NCBI GenBank assembly: GCA_024114885.1
Contig: CP099426.1
Span: forward strand, 2,310,564 to 2,374,563
From: Septoria linicola
Lineage: Eukaryota > Ascomycota > Dothideomycetes > Mycosphaerellales > Mycosphaerellaceae
DNA: 64,000 nucleotides
Direction of reading: 5' to 3'
Below are positions 1-11,100 of this stretch, piece by piece (position 1 is the first letter of the stretch; each line of letters begins with the position of its first letter). Below the pieces are notes generated by a model that was not told the origin of the DNA, did no database searches, and worked only from the letters and a program-made list of their open reading frames with translations. The translations under genes and the position numbers were made by a program.

Positions 1-432
1 ATAGCTAAGTAAAGAGATTATATAGGACGAGTATAATCGCTATCTTATAGCGCTACTAGTACTACTAAAAATAGACGCTTTATAGTAGTAGAACGAGTAC
101 TATAAAGTATATCCTATACTCTCTAGGCTAGTATATAATATACTAGCTTGTCTAGCGTCTTTAACTACTACTAAACGTAGCTTCTCTAAAGCCGGTTACA
201 CGTTAAATAAGGCTTATTAGTATACGCGTAGTAACTTAGTAGAAGTAAATTAGTATCTAAAGTTATAGTTTAGCTATAATATAGTACTAGATAATATAGT
301 AGTAGATATAACGATAGTAGATAATAAGGTAATAAGCTAAGCTAATTATTTACTTATAGGCTATAGAACGTCCGTGCTTTAGTACGTAGTGCTACTAATT
401 AGACGACAGCTATAATATCTACTATAATCTAA
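1..432. other. RIP-degraded AT-rich DNA, no gene recognised
   Basis: CA and TG dinucleotides are almost absent and TA is very abundant, as in the long block to the right of the kinase gene. No reading frame of useful length survives. It is probably the edge of another repeat-rich block that continues to the left of the window, but I could not match it to any element inside the window. Confidence 0.7.
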
Positions 433-1141
433 TCAAACTAAGATTATATACTAATTAGATAAACACTACCCTTGATTAGTGTCTGTCTGTCTATAAGCCA
501 GCCTGACACGATATAGAGCACTGAACAGTAATATAAGACTCCTATTGTCTAGCATATAACTCAATACAACGTCAAGGCCATACATGGTGGCCGCGGCTTC
601 CACGTATGGGAACTGTAATGTAGACAAAACAGGGACACGAGGCACGTTCAGACAAGCCTGTAATCATAACCCTATCAACGAACCGACGCCGGACATGTCG
701 TATCGCAACCCCTCGCCTGTTCTCGGTTTGGATGAAGTGCGCGGTAGGCAGACTACAGCACGTGGCTGCCGCGTGACATGATCGTCGTCACATGGGATCG
801 TTTGTCAACTTGTCCTTCAATCGTCGCTACTCCACTGCATCTTGGTCCTGACGTCCCTGCTTGTACCGCACGCTCATTGCTTGTGTGGATCATGTTCGTT
901 GCCATGAGATCTTGGCTATGGGTGATCTATCCATGGCCAATTCCATACGCCGATCATGAACAAACATTTGCTTGTTGCAGCATCTCCGAGCTTCCTAATG
1001 CCCCATGTTAGCCCTACTCCTTGCTCACCTACAAGCAGCTTCGGTATGCAACCCTAGCTCGAGACAGACTAAGTGCAATAGTACTCAGCTGATCTGGTGA
1101 CGCACACAACTTGACATGTCACAGAATCCCGTATAAAGAAG
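433..1141. other. Normal-composition 3' flank of the kinase gene
   Basis: CA and TG dinucleotides reappear from about 433, marking the left edge of the unmutated island. Two short open frames on the plus strand (584-781 and 778-1011) have no start context, domain or composition that supports them as genes. I read this as the 3' untranslated and intergenic DNA downstream of the minus-strand histidine kinase. No canonical AATAAA was seen just below the stop codon. Confidence 0.6.
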
Positions 1142-4100
1142 CTACCGTTGCACTAAGAGCTTTTTCAGGTCCGCAAACTTGACCGGCTTCATCAGGAACA
1201 GATCAAATCCAGCTGCTTCAGCATCGGCCTGCGCCTCCTGACTCGCCAGTCCGGTCAGTGCAAACACTTTGATTCGCTCTTCATTTGTTTTGTTCAGGCT
1301 CTCCTCCAATTGGCGGATTCTCCTAGTGGCTTCCATTCCATCCATGACTGGCATGCTTATATCCATTAATATGTAGTCAAATGGCTGAATGGCGCGGTCG
1401 TTTGTGTCAGCAGAACCAGTCTCCGCCGAGCCTAGCACCGGGATTTGGGTTGTGGAGGATGAGCTGCTCTGCGCCGCAGTGCTCGTAGCCTCGTGCTCCG
1501 TTGCGGAGTTGCCTACGCGCGTACCACTTGAGCAAGAAGCGGTGAACATATCTAGAGCTTCTTGTCCATTCTCAGCTTGTTCGAAAGTGAACCCGCACTT
1601 CTTTATGAACCGAATCAGCAATTGCCGATTGAGCTTGTTATCATCGACTGCAAGAATGTGAAGGGACCCCGCCATCGATCCATCCTTCGACTCTGAGGTG
1701 ATAGCGCCACGAAGCTTCTGATCGCTAGGACTTGTTTTGTGTGAATCATCTCTGAACAAGTCCAGGGACGTGTCCCCGTGTGGACCGCTGGACCGGGGAT
1801 CTAGGTCGGTGGGACTGAGCGGCGGGTCCAATTCCAGCGCTGTGGCTGCACTGACACTTTTGCGCAACTCTTGCCGCACTTTACGACTACTCGCCCGATT
1901 CAGAGGTGGGTGCGGCTGATAAGCGCCATCAACCGCGATTCGGCTGCGCGGCCGACGTTGCTGCTGGTCGTCGTCGTCTCCTACACTGCGCTGCTTCTCG
2001 TGTAAAGTATGATTAAGCTCTTCTTCTCGACTGAAGCAGTAGGAGAAGGCTCTGGCCAGCTTCTGTGGTCCGCACGGCTGCTGAATGACCTCAACAATTT
2101 GGCCGAGCTCCAACAGAAATTTCTGCTGGTCACGAAGCACTGAAATGGCATCCCGGTCGTTTTGGCACGCCAGAATGACTGGAACTTTACGGCTAGCATC
2201 AGGTCGCTTGTGGTTCCGCAACATTTCTATCGGCGGCGGTTCACCGTAAATATATATTGAAACATCGTCATCAGCGTCCATTTGAGTCTCCCGAACAACT
2301 TGCATTCCGAACCATTCTTCGCAGGTCTTGCTGAGCGTATGCTGGAATCGTGAGGCTTGGTGTGTAGAAGTCCTCACTCGCTCCGGGTCGAGTGGATCGA
2401 GTAACACCACTTTTTTGCCCGCTGTCCTGGTAGTCACAGCGAGGGGGTATCTGCAAATGTCAGAAGGCCTTTCGATGCTGGTTGGTGCTCTTTCGCGCGA
2501 AATTATGCCTGGTGCAGCTGCGAGTTTCAGATATACGTCCACTTGGGTGCCCCGATGTGGAGCAGACTGGACATTTATGGAACCACCCAACATGTCCACA
2601 AGCTGCTTAACAATACTGAAGCCCAGACCCACTCCTGGCTGAAAGGAGTCCTCTTGCGAAAACGGAACAAAGAGCCTCTCCTGCAGGAAGTTCTCGCTCA
2701 TTCCTCGACCGGAATCAACAACACGTATAAGGACGGAGACTTGATCGTTATGCACATCACCGAACGCTCGCAGAGACAGCGCGATAAAGCCCTCGCTGGT
2801 GTACTTGAACGCATTGCCGAGCAGGTTCATAACGATTCGTGAGATTGCGCCTGGCTGTGTAGTGACTCTCCAATCGTGTCTCGCGGTGACGTCAAGGAGC
2901 ACAGTTACGCCTGAACCTGACCCACTCTGACCGCTTTCTAGTGACGAAGTCAGGCTGTCGAAGGACTTCAGAAGCGACGAGTTAGTGGTTTGGGGCTTGA
3001 CTTTCCTAAACGTGTGGCCCACGGCCATCACCTCTGCAGCTTCCTCCACCAGGACACTGAGATCAACATCCCCTACAAGATTCATGCTGTCCATAAAGGC
3101 GTTGTCTGCGGGCTCCGATGACATGGGTTCTTCGCCCTTATTCCCTAGCTTATTGATCTTGCTATGGTCCAGAACGTGATTCAGTGTTTCCAGTAGTGTT
3201 TTCCCACAAGTAATGATGGACTGGACGAGTCCTGTATCGTACGCCGATGTCGTCGCATCGAGCAAGAAGTCTGCAGCGCCTAATATGCCATGCAAGGGAG
3301 TCCGCAGTTCGTGGCTCATTGATGCTATGAACGTCGTCTTGGCCGCCTCATCTCGCTGCATGTCCACCCGCTCGAGCTCGCTAGTGATGCAACTTGCAAA
3401 AGCCCGCACATGGGATATATACACATCCACCATTCGGCCAGGTGTACATGACCAAAGAACAAGGCCCGCGATGAGTTTCGCGCGGAGCGAGTCGAAAAGT
3501 GGCATAAAAATGACTGTTCTGGCACCGGGAACTTGCTGCAAGAGCTCGTGATGATCTAAATCTTCTTCCGGAGTGCGCAATCTGCCTTCCCTGTGGGCAA
3601 CCGCCGGATCGATGGTCGGTACCTCATCATGGCTACTGCACTCTCCATCGGTCGAGATGACAATGTGTTCGTCGTCGCGAGAAAGTATGCAGCCTCGCGG
3701 GAATCTCCTCGAGTAAGCATAAAGAGTGTCGACTTTGAGCGTGCTTTGGACTTGCCCTCTCGGAATGCGATGATCATGCTGTTCCCCCAAACATGAAGCG
3801 ACCACTTTGCTGAGGCGCGGCGACGACGATTTTGCTCTGGGGTCGTTTCCATCCGGTGTTTGGGACTGGACGTTCGATCCGAGAATAAGGCAGCCATCTG
3901 CGAGGGTCGATTGCTGCAACATCTGAGCAGCCAAGGCCAACACGTCTTCGGCATCGTCTCGTGATCTCTGGGCGTTGCGTTGGGCTACCCGTCTCCATGA
4001 GTCTCTCCTTGGGCGCTCTGGCGACTGCTTGATGGCAGAGACGTCGTCGCGTGATCGATGCGGATTCACCGCAGGTTGAGTAGGTTGTGAAACGATGGGG

Positions 4101-4972
4101 ATCGTCGTCGTGCTGCTGTGCGCAGAGGCCGACTCGTCGATGAAGGTGGCCATGCCGCGCACAATGCGCTCGCCCTTGAACCGATCCACACGATCTCTTG
4201 CCCACTCGAGATGATCGACCGCGCACTGCGCCATGTCTTGCATATAGCGCAGCTCGTCCACCAGCAGCCCGTTGCGCGGATGCTCATCGGTGGCTGCCAG
4301 CACTCCGATCTTATATCCATTGCGCGTCACCAGCGGAACGCCCGCATAGAAGCGCACGCGGGCGCCTGTGTCTTGCATGACATATGGACGAGACGCGAAG
4401 CGAGGATCTGCACGACAGTCGTTGATGATCATGCCGTTGGCGCTCAGTGTCGCCGGGGCGCCGGGAGGTGATGCAGATGCCGATGCCGATGCCGATGTCG
4501 ATGCCGATGCCGATGCCGATGCCGATGCGCCTGCTGCCATGGAGTCGCGCGCCTCGCATTGCGTGTCGAGGCAGTTCCAGCACATGGCGTCGGGACGCGC
4601 GAGAACCGCGCTGCCCAGCCAGATCTCGTCGCCAGCCGCGCCTTGTGGCTGCACGCTCGAGTGCGAGTGCGTCGCCTCGCCGAGAACATACTGGTGCGCC
4701 GAGTCAATGAGCGAGATCATGCAGCGCCGGACGTTCAGTCGGAAGACGACGTTTTGGGCGAAGGCGATCAACGTGCGGTCGCGCGACGACAGGCTCTCGA
4801 AGCCCTGTCGTTGTCCGGGGTCCGGGTCAGCGAGCGACGACAGGTACTGCGACACGGCGCCAGGCGAGCCATGTGCAGCGAGCCATGCTTCGTAGTATTG
4901 ATGGCACTCTCGCTCTGCTTGTGATGGCGCGTGCTGCGTGTGCTGCTGCGTCTGCGCAGACTGCCGCTGCAT
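1142..4972 (-). CDS. Hybrid histidine kinase with GAF domain and C-terminal receiver
   Basis: A complete intronless frame of 1,276 codons. A GAF-like sensor lies at about residues 65-255, with the FYAGVPL and GYKIGVL strands. The dimerisation/phosphoacceptor domain has H554 in SMSHELRTPLHGI. The ATPase has an N box with N716 and N720, a G1 box (D753-x-G-R-G), an F box (PFSQED) and a G2 box (GVGLG, 780-784). The receiver starts near 1103, with acidic pair D1110/D1111, acceptor D1204 in LMDISMPVMDG, T1240 and K1262. These residues predict ATP-driven autophosphorylation at His, transfer to Asp1204, then relay through an Hpt protein to response regulators; stimulus unknown. No membrane segment is seen, so it is probably cytoplasmic. 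A Ser-Ala run (149-168) sits inside the GAF domain, and a Ser/Thr-rich insert of about 45 residues splits the receiver before its acceptor strand. The chosen ATG has A at -3. Heavily mutated DNA begins just upstream, so promoter or 5' exon loss is possible. Confidence 0.95.
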   Translation of the reverse strand: MQRQSAQTQQHTQHAPSQAERECHQYYEAWLAAHGSPGAVSQYLSSLADPDPGQRQGFESLSSRDRTLIAFAQNVVFRLNVRRCMISLIDSAHQYVLGEATHSHSSVQPQGAAGDEIWLGSAVLARPDAMCWNCLDTQCEARDSMAAGASASASASASTSASASASASPPGAPATLSANGMIINDCRADPRFASRPYVMQDTGARVRFYAGVPLVTRNGYKIGVLAATDEHPRNGLLVDELRYMQDMAQCAVDHLEWARDRVDRFKGERIVRGMATFIDESASAHSSTTTIPIVSQPTQPAVNPHRSRDDVSAIKQSPERPRRDSWRRVAQRNAQRSRDDAEDVLALAAQMLQQSTLADGCLILGSNVQSQTPDGNDPRAKSSSPRLSKVVASCLGEQHDHRIPRGQVQSTLKVDTLYAYSRRFPRGCILSRDDEHIVISTDGECSSHDEVPTIDPAVAHREGRLRTPEEDLDHHELLQQVPGARTVIFMPLFDSLRAKLIAGLVLWSCTPGRMVDVYISHVRAFASCITSELERVDMQRDEAAKTTFIASMSHELRTPLHGILGAADFLLDATTSAYDTGLVQSIITCGKTLLETLNHVLDHSKINKLGNKGEEPMSSEPADNAFMDSMNLVGDVDLSVLVEEAAEVMAVGHTFRKVKPQTTNSSLLKSFDSLTSSLESGQSGSGSGVTVLLDVTARHDWRVTTQPGAISRIVMNLLGNAFKYTSEGFIALSLRAFGDVHNDQVSVLIRVVDSGRGMSENFLQERLFVPFSQEDSFQPGVGLGFSIVKQLVDMLGGSINVQSAPHRGTQVDVYLKLAAAPGIISRERAPTSIERPSDICRYPLAVTTRTAGKKVVLLDPLDPERVRTSTHQASRFQHTLSKTCEEWFGMQVVRETQMDADDDVSIYIYGEPPPIEMLRNHKRPDASRKVPVILACQNDRDAISVLRDQQKFLLELGQIVEVIQQPCGPQKLARAFSYCFSREEELNHTLHEKQRSVGDDDDQQQRRPRSRIAVDGAYQPHPPLNRASSRKVRQELRKSVSAATALELDPPLSPTDLDPRSSGPHGDTSLDLFRDDSHKTSPSDQKLRGAITSESKDGSMAGSLHILAVDDNKLNRQLLIRFIKKCGFTFEQAENGQEALDMFTASCSSGTRVGNSATEHEATSTAAQSSSSSTTQIPVLGSAETGSADTNDRAIQPFDYILMDISMPVMDGMEATRRIRQLEESLNKTNEERIKVFALTGLASQEAQADAEAAGFDLFLMKPVKFADLKKLLVQR
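4470..4528. repeat. Hexanucleotide microsatellite (GATGCC)n inside the kinase gene
   Basis: About ten near-perfect copies of GATGCC on the plus strand. On the coding (minus) strand they give alternating Ala and Ser residues (protein positions about 149-168). The length is a multiple of six, so copy-number change keeps the frame. The run falls in a loop of the GAF-like sensor domain. Confidence 0.9.
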
Positions 4973-5350
4973 CGTCTTGCTCGTATACTCGAGGAAGACG
5001 AAAGGTAAAGTCGTATCTAAAGTAGAGCCGCGTTGTCTTAGCGCTACCTTTGCGACTCTAGTAAAACGATATTTGTTCTATACTAGCTTCTAGAGCCTCT
5101 ATCTATTTCAAGTATAAAGTAGTATAATCTAGATTATACTATTATATATATATATAAAAGAAATTATTTTATTATTATAATTTCTACTACTATATAATAG
5201 AGATTTTATATTATTTAGAAGATAGAAATAAGATAATAAGTATATTTTAAAAGATTTAATATTATAGTTTAAACTACTAGTTAAAAGCTAAATAGAAATA
5301 TTAATTACTAACTAGATAGGTCTTAGATATTAGTTTATAAATAGAATTAG
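4973..5350. other. RIP-scarred upstream region of the kinase gene
   Basis: This is where the kinase promoter should lie. CA/TG dinucleotides thin out from about 4980 and are essentially gone beyond about 5110. The sequence becomes very AT-rich, with a run of alternating TA near 5143-5156. No recognisable promoter element remains. It looks like RIP leaking from the adjacent repeats into unique DNA. Confidence 0.55.
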
Positions 5351-5431
5351 TATTAAGAATATATCCTAGATAGTTAGTCTAGATATAGATATTTAATTAT
5401 AGTTCTAGATACTTAAGATATCTATCTAAGG
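5351..5431 (+). repeat. Partial Copia LTR (5' end only)
   Basis: The first about 80 bases of the LTR that follows at 5432 are repeated here (TATTAAGAATATAT start, then the same order of short motifs) and then stop. It is either a truncated solo LTR or a local duplication. The family is the same as that of the Copia element at 16936-23234. Confidence 0.7.
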
Positions 5432-5708
5432 TATTAAGAATATATTCTAGATAGTTAGTCTAGATATAGATATTTAAATATAGTTCTAGATATCTAAGAT
5501 ATCTACCTAAGGCTTAGTAAGAGATATATCTTATTTCTCTTTCTTCTTTTCTTAGATAACTAACTTAATTAACTTTATATTTAGTTCCTAGTATATTACT
5601 ACTATACTATATATATAAGATAGTTTAAGACTAATTCTCTATTCTTCTTTACTATACTATACTCTCCTAGATATTATATAGTATCTAATACGCTCTCTAC
5701 TTTTAATA
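5432..5708 (+). repeat. Copia-family LTR, heavily mutated, plus orientation
   Basis: About 277 bp that align end to end with the reverse complement of the 278-bp LTRs at 16936-17213 and 22957-23234. Most differences are C-to-T or G-to-A at CA/TG sites. It begins TATTAAGAA and ends TTTTAATA, the expected mutated forms of TG...CA termini. It is followed by the family's primer-binding site and leader, so it is the 5' LTR of an element otherwise lost beyond about 5830. Confidence 0.85.
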
Positions 5709-5830
5709 GGTTATAAGCTCGAGTTTATATACTAAATAGAAGTAACCTATATTAGTATAGGTTACTTATATCTCCTATAGTCTATAGAAAATATTTAAGG
5801 CCTAGAAGTTTCTCTAACTATATTACTATA
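5709..5830 (+). mobile_element. Copia leader remnant with primer-binding site and hairpin
   Basis: The first 15 bases (GGTTATAAGCTCGAG) correspond to the primer-binding site of the main Copia element, apparently complementary to the anticodon arm of initiator tRNA-Met. A perfect inverted repeat with arms AGTAACCTATA and TATAGGTTACT around a 4-base loop lies at 5741-5766. Similarity to the main Copia leader stops near 5830. Confidence 0.75.
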
Positions 5831-6142
5831 AGAGCTAGGTAAGATTAAAGATTAGATACGCCTTAGGCTCGTAGGCTTAGCGTATAGTATAATTATAGTA
5901 CGCGTATATATCTAAAAGAAGGTAAGAATTAGTCTTACGATATCCTAATAGTCTTATTAGAAGAGCGCTCTATATATATATATATAAGAGCTAGATAAGG
6001 TTAAAAATTAGACCCGCCTTAGGCTCGTAGGCTTAGCGTATAGTATAATTATAGTATACGTATATATCTAAAAGAAGATAAGAATTAGTCTTATAATATC
6101 CTAATAGTTTTATTAGAAAAGCGCTCTATATATTACTATATA
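5831..6142. repeat. Tandem duplication of a 156-bp unit
   Basis: The segment beginning AGAGCTAGGTAAGATTAAAG at 5831 is repeated from 5987 with a few transitions. Both copies contain the same run (CCTTAGGCTCGTAGGCTTAG) and end in a short TA repeat after GCGCTCTATA. No coding sense was found. Confidence 0.8.
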
Positions 6143-7383
6143 TCTCTTTTATAATTCTAATTCTTCTTCTTTTAAGAGTAGTAATCTATAGAGGCCTATA
6201 GCTATCTAATATAACGTAGATATAGCGCTATCTAGATACGTAATAGATAAAGTAGATAAATAAAGTAATCTTATAAAGACTAATAAGGTTTAGAAGTAGA
6301 AGTCTACTAGTATAACTAAAGATAGTATATACGTAGAGCGTATATAGCTTAAAGCTAAGAACTAGGAACTACGTTATTACTTAGAGGTACGTACTCTATA
6401 ACAAGAGAATAATTAGCTTCTTATAGAGTTAAAATCTCTATTCTCGACTACCTCTAATACTCTCGATATTAGTAATCTTAAAGACGATACTAGCGCTAGT
6501 ATTATAGGTAGCGTACTTTATAATAGTATATCGTATATATAATATAAAGGCTCTAAAGTTAGAGAACCTTATACTTTCTAAAATAAGATAGTCTAAGAAA
6601 CGAGAGAGTTTATTTATAGCCTTAAAGTAATCTTCTTTAATAGTCTATAAGAGTTTATTATAGAAGATTCAAAGGTTCTATATAGTATTATATAGCTTAT
6701 TAGTAAGGCTTAAGAGACCTAGTATAACGAATACTCTAAGGTAATATCTCTAGACTATACTTAGACTAAGTTTAAGCGCTTTATCTATAATATTATTAAG
6801 AATTAAATAAATTATATAATTCTTATAATAGTCGAGTATAAGAAGGCCTAATAGAGTAAGAGCTAAGGAGTATACTAGTTCGCTATAGAGCTAGGCTACT
6901 TAGAGTCTTAACTAGGCGATTATAGTAAAACGTAGCTAGTACGCTAGTTTCTTATAAAGTTAAAGCTATCGCTTCGATAAGAGATTATTAAGAATTATAC
7001 TATTCTAGAGGATATCTTTAGGTTTAGGCTTAGATATTCCTAGGTACTTCTTATTAAGAAATATATATCTCTATACTCTATATATATAGAGCTCTTAAAC
7101 GTACTCTTCTATTTATCTTTACGACGTAGTATTATTATATAACTACGTCGCGTAGTCGGTAGCTTTTAGTATCGTAATTAGGTCTAAGTATAATAAAGAG
7201 TCGATTACGCTCTAGAATAATATAGTAACCTCGTATACTAGATACTTCTTATTAAGAAATATATATCTCTATACTCTATATATATAGAGCTCTTAAATAT
7301 ACTCTTCTATTTATCTCTACGACGTAGTATTATTATCTAACTACGTCGCGTAGTTAGTAGCTTTTAGCGTCGTAATTAGATCT

Positions 7384-7610
7384 AAGTATAATAAAGAGTC
7401 TAGGTATAATAAAGGGCCTAGCTATAATAAATAGCCTAGCTATAATAAAGTACTTAGCTATAATAAAAGAGCTAGCTATAATAAAGAGTCTAGCTATAAT
7501 AAAGAGCCTAGCTATAATAAAGCGCTTAGCTATAATAAGGAGGCTAGCTATAATAAAAGGTCTAGCTATAATAAAGGGCCTAGCTATAATAAAGAGGCTC
7601 TAACTCGTAA
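7384..7610 (+). repeat. 18-bp minisatellite encoding PSYNKE
   Basis: About twelve head-to-tail units of TAGCTATAATAAAGNGNC, each 18 bp and therefore six codons (Pro-Ser-Tyr-Asn-Lys-Glu and variants). A shorter array of the same unit lies at 55565-55715. Confidence 0.9.
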
Positions 7611-7655
7611 GAGCCTTTATTTAGAAGACGACCTCTAGTAGATTAAGAGAAGTAG

Positions 7656-7703
7656 AATACTTAGCTAGCTAGTAATTAAAACTTCTACTAGCTAGTAGAG
7701 TAT
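7656..7703. repeat. Small hairpin element, copy 1
   Basis: Imperfect inverted repeat with arms of about 20 bp (GAATACTTAGCTAGCTAGTA and TACTAGCTAGTAGAGTATTC) around an 11-base loop. Each arm carries the self-palindrome TACTAGCTAGTA or a one-step variant. The same design occurs at 55766-55813, 60979-61074 and 62406-62464. Confidence 0.7.
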
Positions 7704-7894
7704 TCTATATTCTTCTTAGTACTATAAGTAACTATCTTATATACTTTAATTAGCCCCTAATACTATCTATATATCTTCTATAGTAATAGTAAAATTCTCT
7801 TAAATCTAGCTATATCGCTATCTATATTTTCTTTTAGAAAGTTAAGGTCGTATTCTAACTACTATCTTCGAGATATAATATTATTCTAATATAC

Positions 7895-8174
7895 TAGTAA
7901 GGCAAAGGCCTACCTATATACCGTACTTAGTAGTTTTAGTATAAAAGTAAGGTAGTAGCTCGTTTCTAAGATAGTAATATTTATCCTACTTAATTAATTT
8001 AATATCCTACGGTCCTAGTATAAAGCTCTTAGTCCTAGGGCTACTATTTTAAGCTCGTTACTACTATTTAATTAACGTATTATAAGACTATTACTATCTA
8101 AATAGGTCTTGTTCTATAGCGACTACTCTTATACCTACCTAGGAGGTTAGTATTAAGGTAGTTATTATCTATTA
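7895..8174 (+). repeat. 5' LTR of Gypsy element A
   Basis: Begins TAGTAAGGCAAAGG and ends ATCTATTA. It aligns throughout with the 279-bp LTRs at 25650, 38608, 40005 and 52985. The primer-binding site follows (TAGAGCCGAAGG at about 8176). Confidence 0.88.
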
Positions 8175-11100
8175 ATAGAGCCGAAGGTAGAGCTATCTCT
8201 TCTCTTATATACTAGGACTAGAAGTATAGAGAGTAGATAGTAGCCTTAAAGCGAGAACTAATATACTATAAACATTAATAAGAGGCCTAAAAGAAGCCTA
8301 CGTAAGAGGCGACTTAAAGGGCTATAATAATATAGAAGCCTCTAGAATATAGATATTACTCTAACCTAGAAAAGTTATAAACCTCTAGTATCTCTTAGTA
8401 CGGATCTATTTAGTAATTATCGTATAGATAGTAAGGCGACTTACTATATCGGAGATTTACTTAGAGTCTCTATACTTATAATAGTCTTCGATTAGACTCT
8501 AGTTTAGCGTAAAAACGCTCTCGTTCGGATAGTATAGAGGCTATAGAATAGGCCGGACCTATCTAGGTAATCTCGTATCCTCTAGTATATAGATCGCTTA
8601 GAATAAGCTCTAGTACGGCGTTAGACGCTAATCGTTTAGCTAAGGACACTAATTACGTCTAAGGCCTTAGACCCGATATATAGTATAGGCTAACGTAATA
8701 TTATACTACTATAGTTATATAGCGAATTACTCGAATAAGCGAGATAGACGCGCCTAGCTATAAATAGTCGAACTATACGATACGATATACCTTACTTATT
8801 AGGTATAATTAATATAGCTCTAGTATTATAAAGAAAAGTTTAACGTTTACCTTCTAATAGCTAAGAAAATTTTAGACTCTTGTTTTTTAGTTATCGTTTT
8901 AAACGATAACTATATTTTATTTAAAAACCTAATTAAGGAGAGTATAATATACTCTTAGAATACCTTTAAATAAGCTCTATAAGTAAATTAGTATCTACTA
9001 GCTAGCCTAAAACACTAGAGAGTAGCTTATCTAACTAGCTTAATAAGTAAATTCGAAGATTACTAGTAAAGCTACTACCTACTTTTACTTTATTCTCTCT
9101 ACTAGATAACGATATATCTATAGAAGTAGAGGACTAAAAAGGTACTAACCTTAACCCTAATACTAATATCTTTTAAAGACCGAACTTAGAAGGTAGACTA
9201 TCTATAGCGTAGTTCTAGCTACTTATAGAGACTATCTAAGTAACTTAAAGCTAGAAGATAATTATCGCTTAGGTTCCGCTACTACCTAGCTCGGACTAGA
9301 ATCTCTTCTTTAATAGAGAGAACGTAACTAAGTATATTAAGCGTTTTAAAGTACTATATAGTAACTACGCTATCTTACTTATTAATAATAATAAATAGCT
9401 TTACGAGAAGTTACTTACTTAGGTTATAGTTGTCTAACGTAGACGATACTAGCGCCTTAATAGTTTCTATAACCGAGACTATACTAAGTTTAAAGAGTCG
9501 ATTATTAAGGAATACTAAAAGTACGATAATATATATATACTTAGAAACTACTACTATATAGAAAACCTTTATAAGGTTAACTATAGCGAGGATAATAATC
9601 TCTTAGAGTACTTAAGGTAGTTTATACTCTACTCTAATACTATACCTACTTCGTATATAGACGAGCGTTCTCGTACTCTTCTATTTATACGAGGCCTTCT
9701 ATTTCGTTTTAGTAAGAGGCTCTAAGCCTATCTTAGGTTAGATCTTAATAATAAGGACTTAGATTATAGTAAGCTCTTAAAGATAGCCTAGCGTTAGATT
9801 AATAGTAATAAGAACTTTAAATTAGAAGTATATAACGAAGGTAGTAGAGACGTCTAGTAGTTATACGAAATAGTAAAGAAGTCTACTCTAAGACTAAACT
9901 CTAAGTTCAAGGCTAGAGAAATAGTAGTCTATAAAGGCTATAAGCTAGTAACTATCGATAATATTACTACTAGTATATAAGACCTTATAATCGCTACGAT
10001 TCGTCGACTCGAAGAAAGAGGCCTATAGCTACTACGCTCGTCGATAGGATAGTAGGCGAAGTCTTACGATTACGACTATCTATATATTCTAAGGCTTACT
10101 TATAGCTAGGAGATTTCGATTAACTTAGCTATAATAGATAATAGGTTAATAATTAAGGCCTATATAGCGATTACTCTAAAGATTTTAGGTTATTAGATAT
10201 ATAGGCTCGAAGGCTATATAGCTATAAACTACGAGTACCTATAATAGTTCGAGACTAAGAGCTTAATATATAGAGATCTAAAGACTAGTATTATATACTA
10301 TAGAACGCCTTACCTAGGTATAGAAAAGATATAGTACTACTAGGACAAGGAACTACTAAAGCTGTTTATATTAATAGGAGTATTAGAGTAGCGCTATAGA
10401 AAGATCGATCTTGAAAATATAGATCGTTTATTAACGCTAAGAGCGAGCTAGTAGAGGATAGCGAATAAGGTAGCTAGTATTAACGGTCTCGTTAATATTA
10501 GTTAAGTCGCTTCTATTATATAAGAGGATTAGGACGATCTAATCGGCGCCTACGTAGCTAGAGATAGCGTAAAGACAAAGTAGAACCTATACTCTTCTCG
10601 TCTAGTTAGAGGATAGCTAATAGGAGTATAGAAGTAGATTACGACCTAGGCTATAGCTATAAGAACCCGCGCTTATCGTTACCTCTATATTAAAGAGGTT
10701 AAAGATAAGAACTAGCTAGCTTCTTACCTTATAGATATAGGAGAGTTAGAGGATTCTTAAACTTAGAGATATAATAACGATAAGATCGAGGATAAGTAGA
10801 TATACGACTACCTAAACGGTCTACTAGTTCTAGTCGCTCCTACGTATACTTAAAAGTAGAAGAAGGCTAAGGAGCCTCTAAAGACTAAGTATATAGATAA
10901 CTACCTTCGAGCTACGTACGCTAATAATAACGCTAATATCTTCTAGATAGATAAAATACTCGAATCTAAGGTCTAATTAAGCTTAGTAGAGATTATTCTC
11001 TATAGCGAGCAAGCGTCGTATTCCTTATAAGATCGTATTCTAAACGATATAGATCTATATAAGAAGCTTAATAAGCTCTATATAAAGAAGCGTACGAATA

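Larger units (their letters stand above)
6214..7894 (+). pseudogene. Gag-like retroelement protein relic with repeat-rich C-terminus
   Basis: One plus-strand frame is readable over most of this stretch if TAG and TAA are taken as mutated Gln/Trp codons. It starts with a probable coiled coil near 6330-6430 (leucine and glutamate rich). It then gives a region resembling retrotransposon Gag capsid domains at about 6590-7070, with a pattern of short hydrophobic helices and a LRQEII-like segment. It ends in an array of PSYNKE hexapeptides. Gypsy element A is inserted at 7894/7895. A second copy of the part from about 7001 to 7894 lies at 55191-56009. No zinc knuckle was seen. The Gag assignment rests on pattern only; it could instead be the N-terminal part of the large subtelomeric protein relic that resumes at 56010. 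Confidence 0.45.

Noticed and set aside
584..1011. Two short plus-strand open frames (584-781, 778-1011)
   Set aside because: They are short and overlapping, without domain, splice signals or regulatory context, in the downstream flank of the kinase. They are not supported as genes.
4470..4528. CRISPR-like short repeats
   Set aside because: Contiguous hexanucleotide microsatellite without spacers, in a eukaryotic coding gene.
1389..4924. Several open frames antisense to or shifted within the kinase gene
   Set aside because: They are shadows of a GC-richer coding region; the kinase frame has complete catalytic motifs and they have none.
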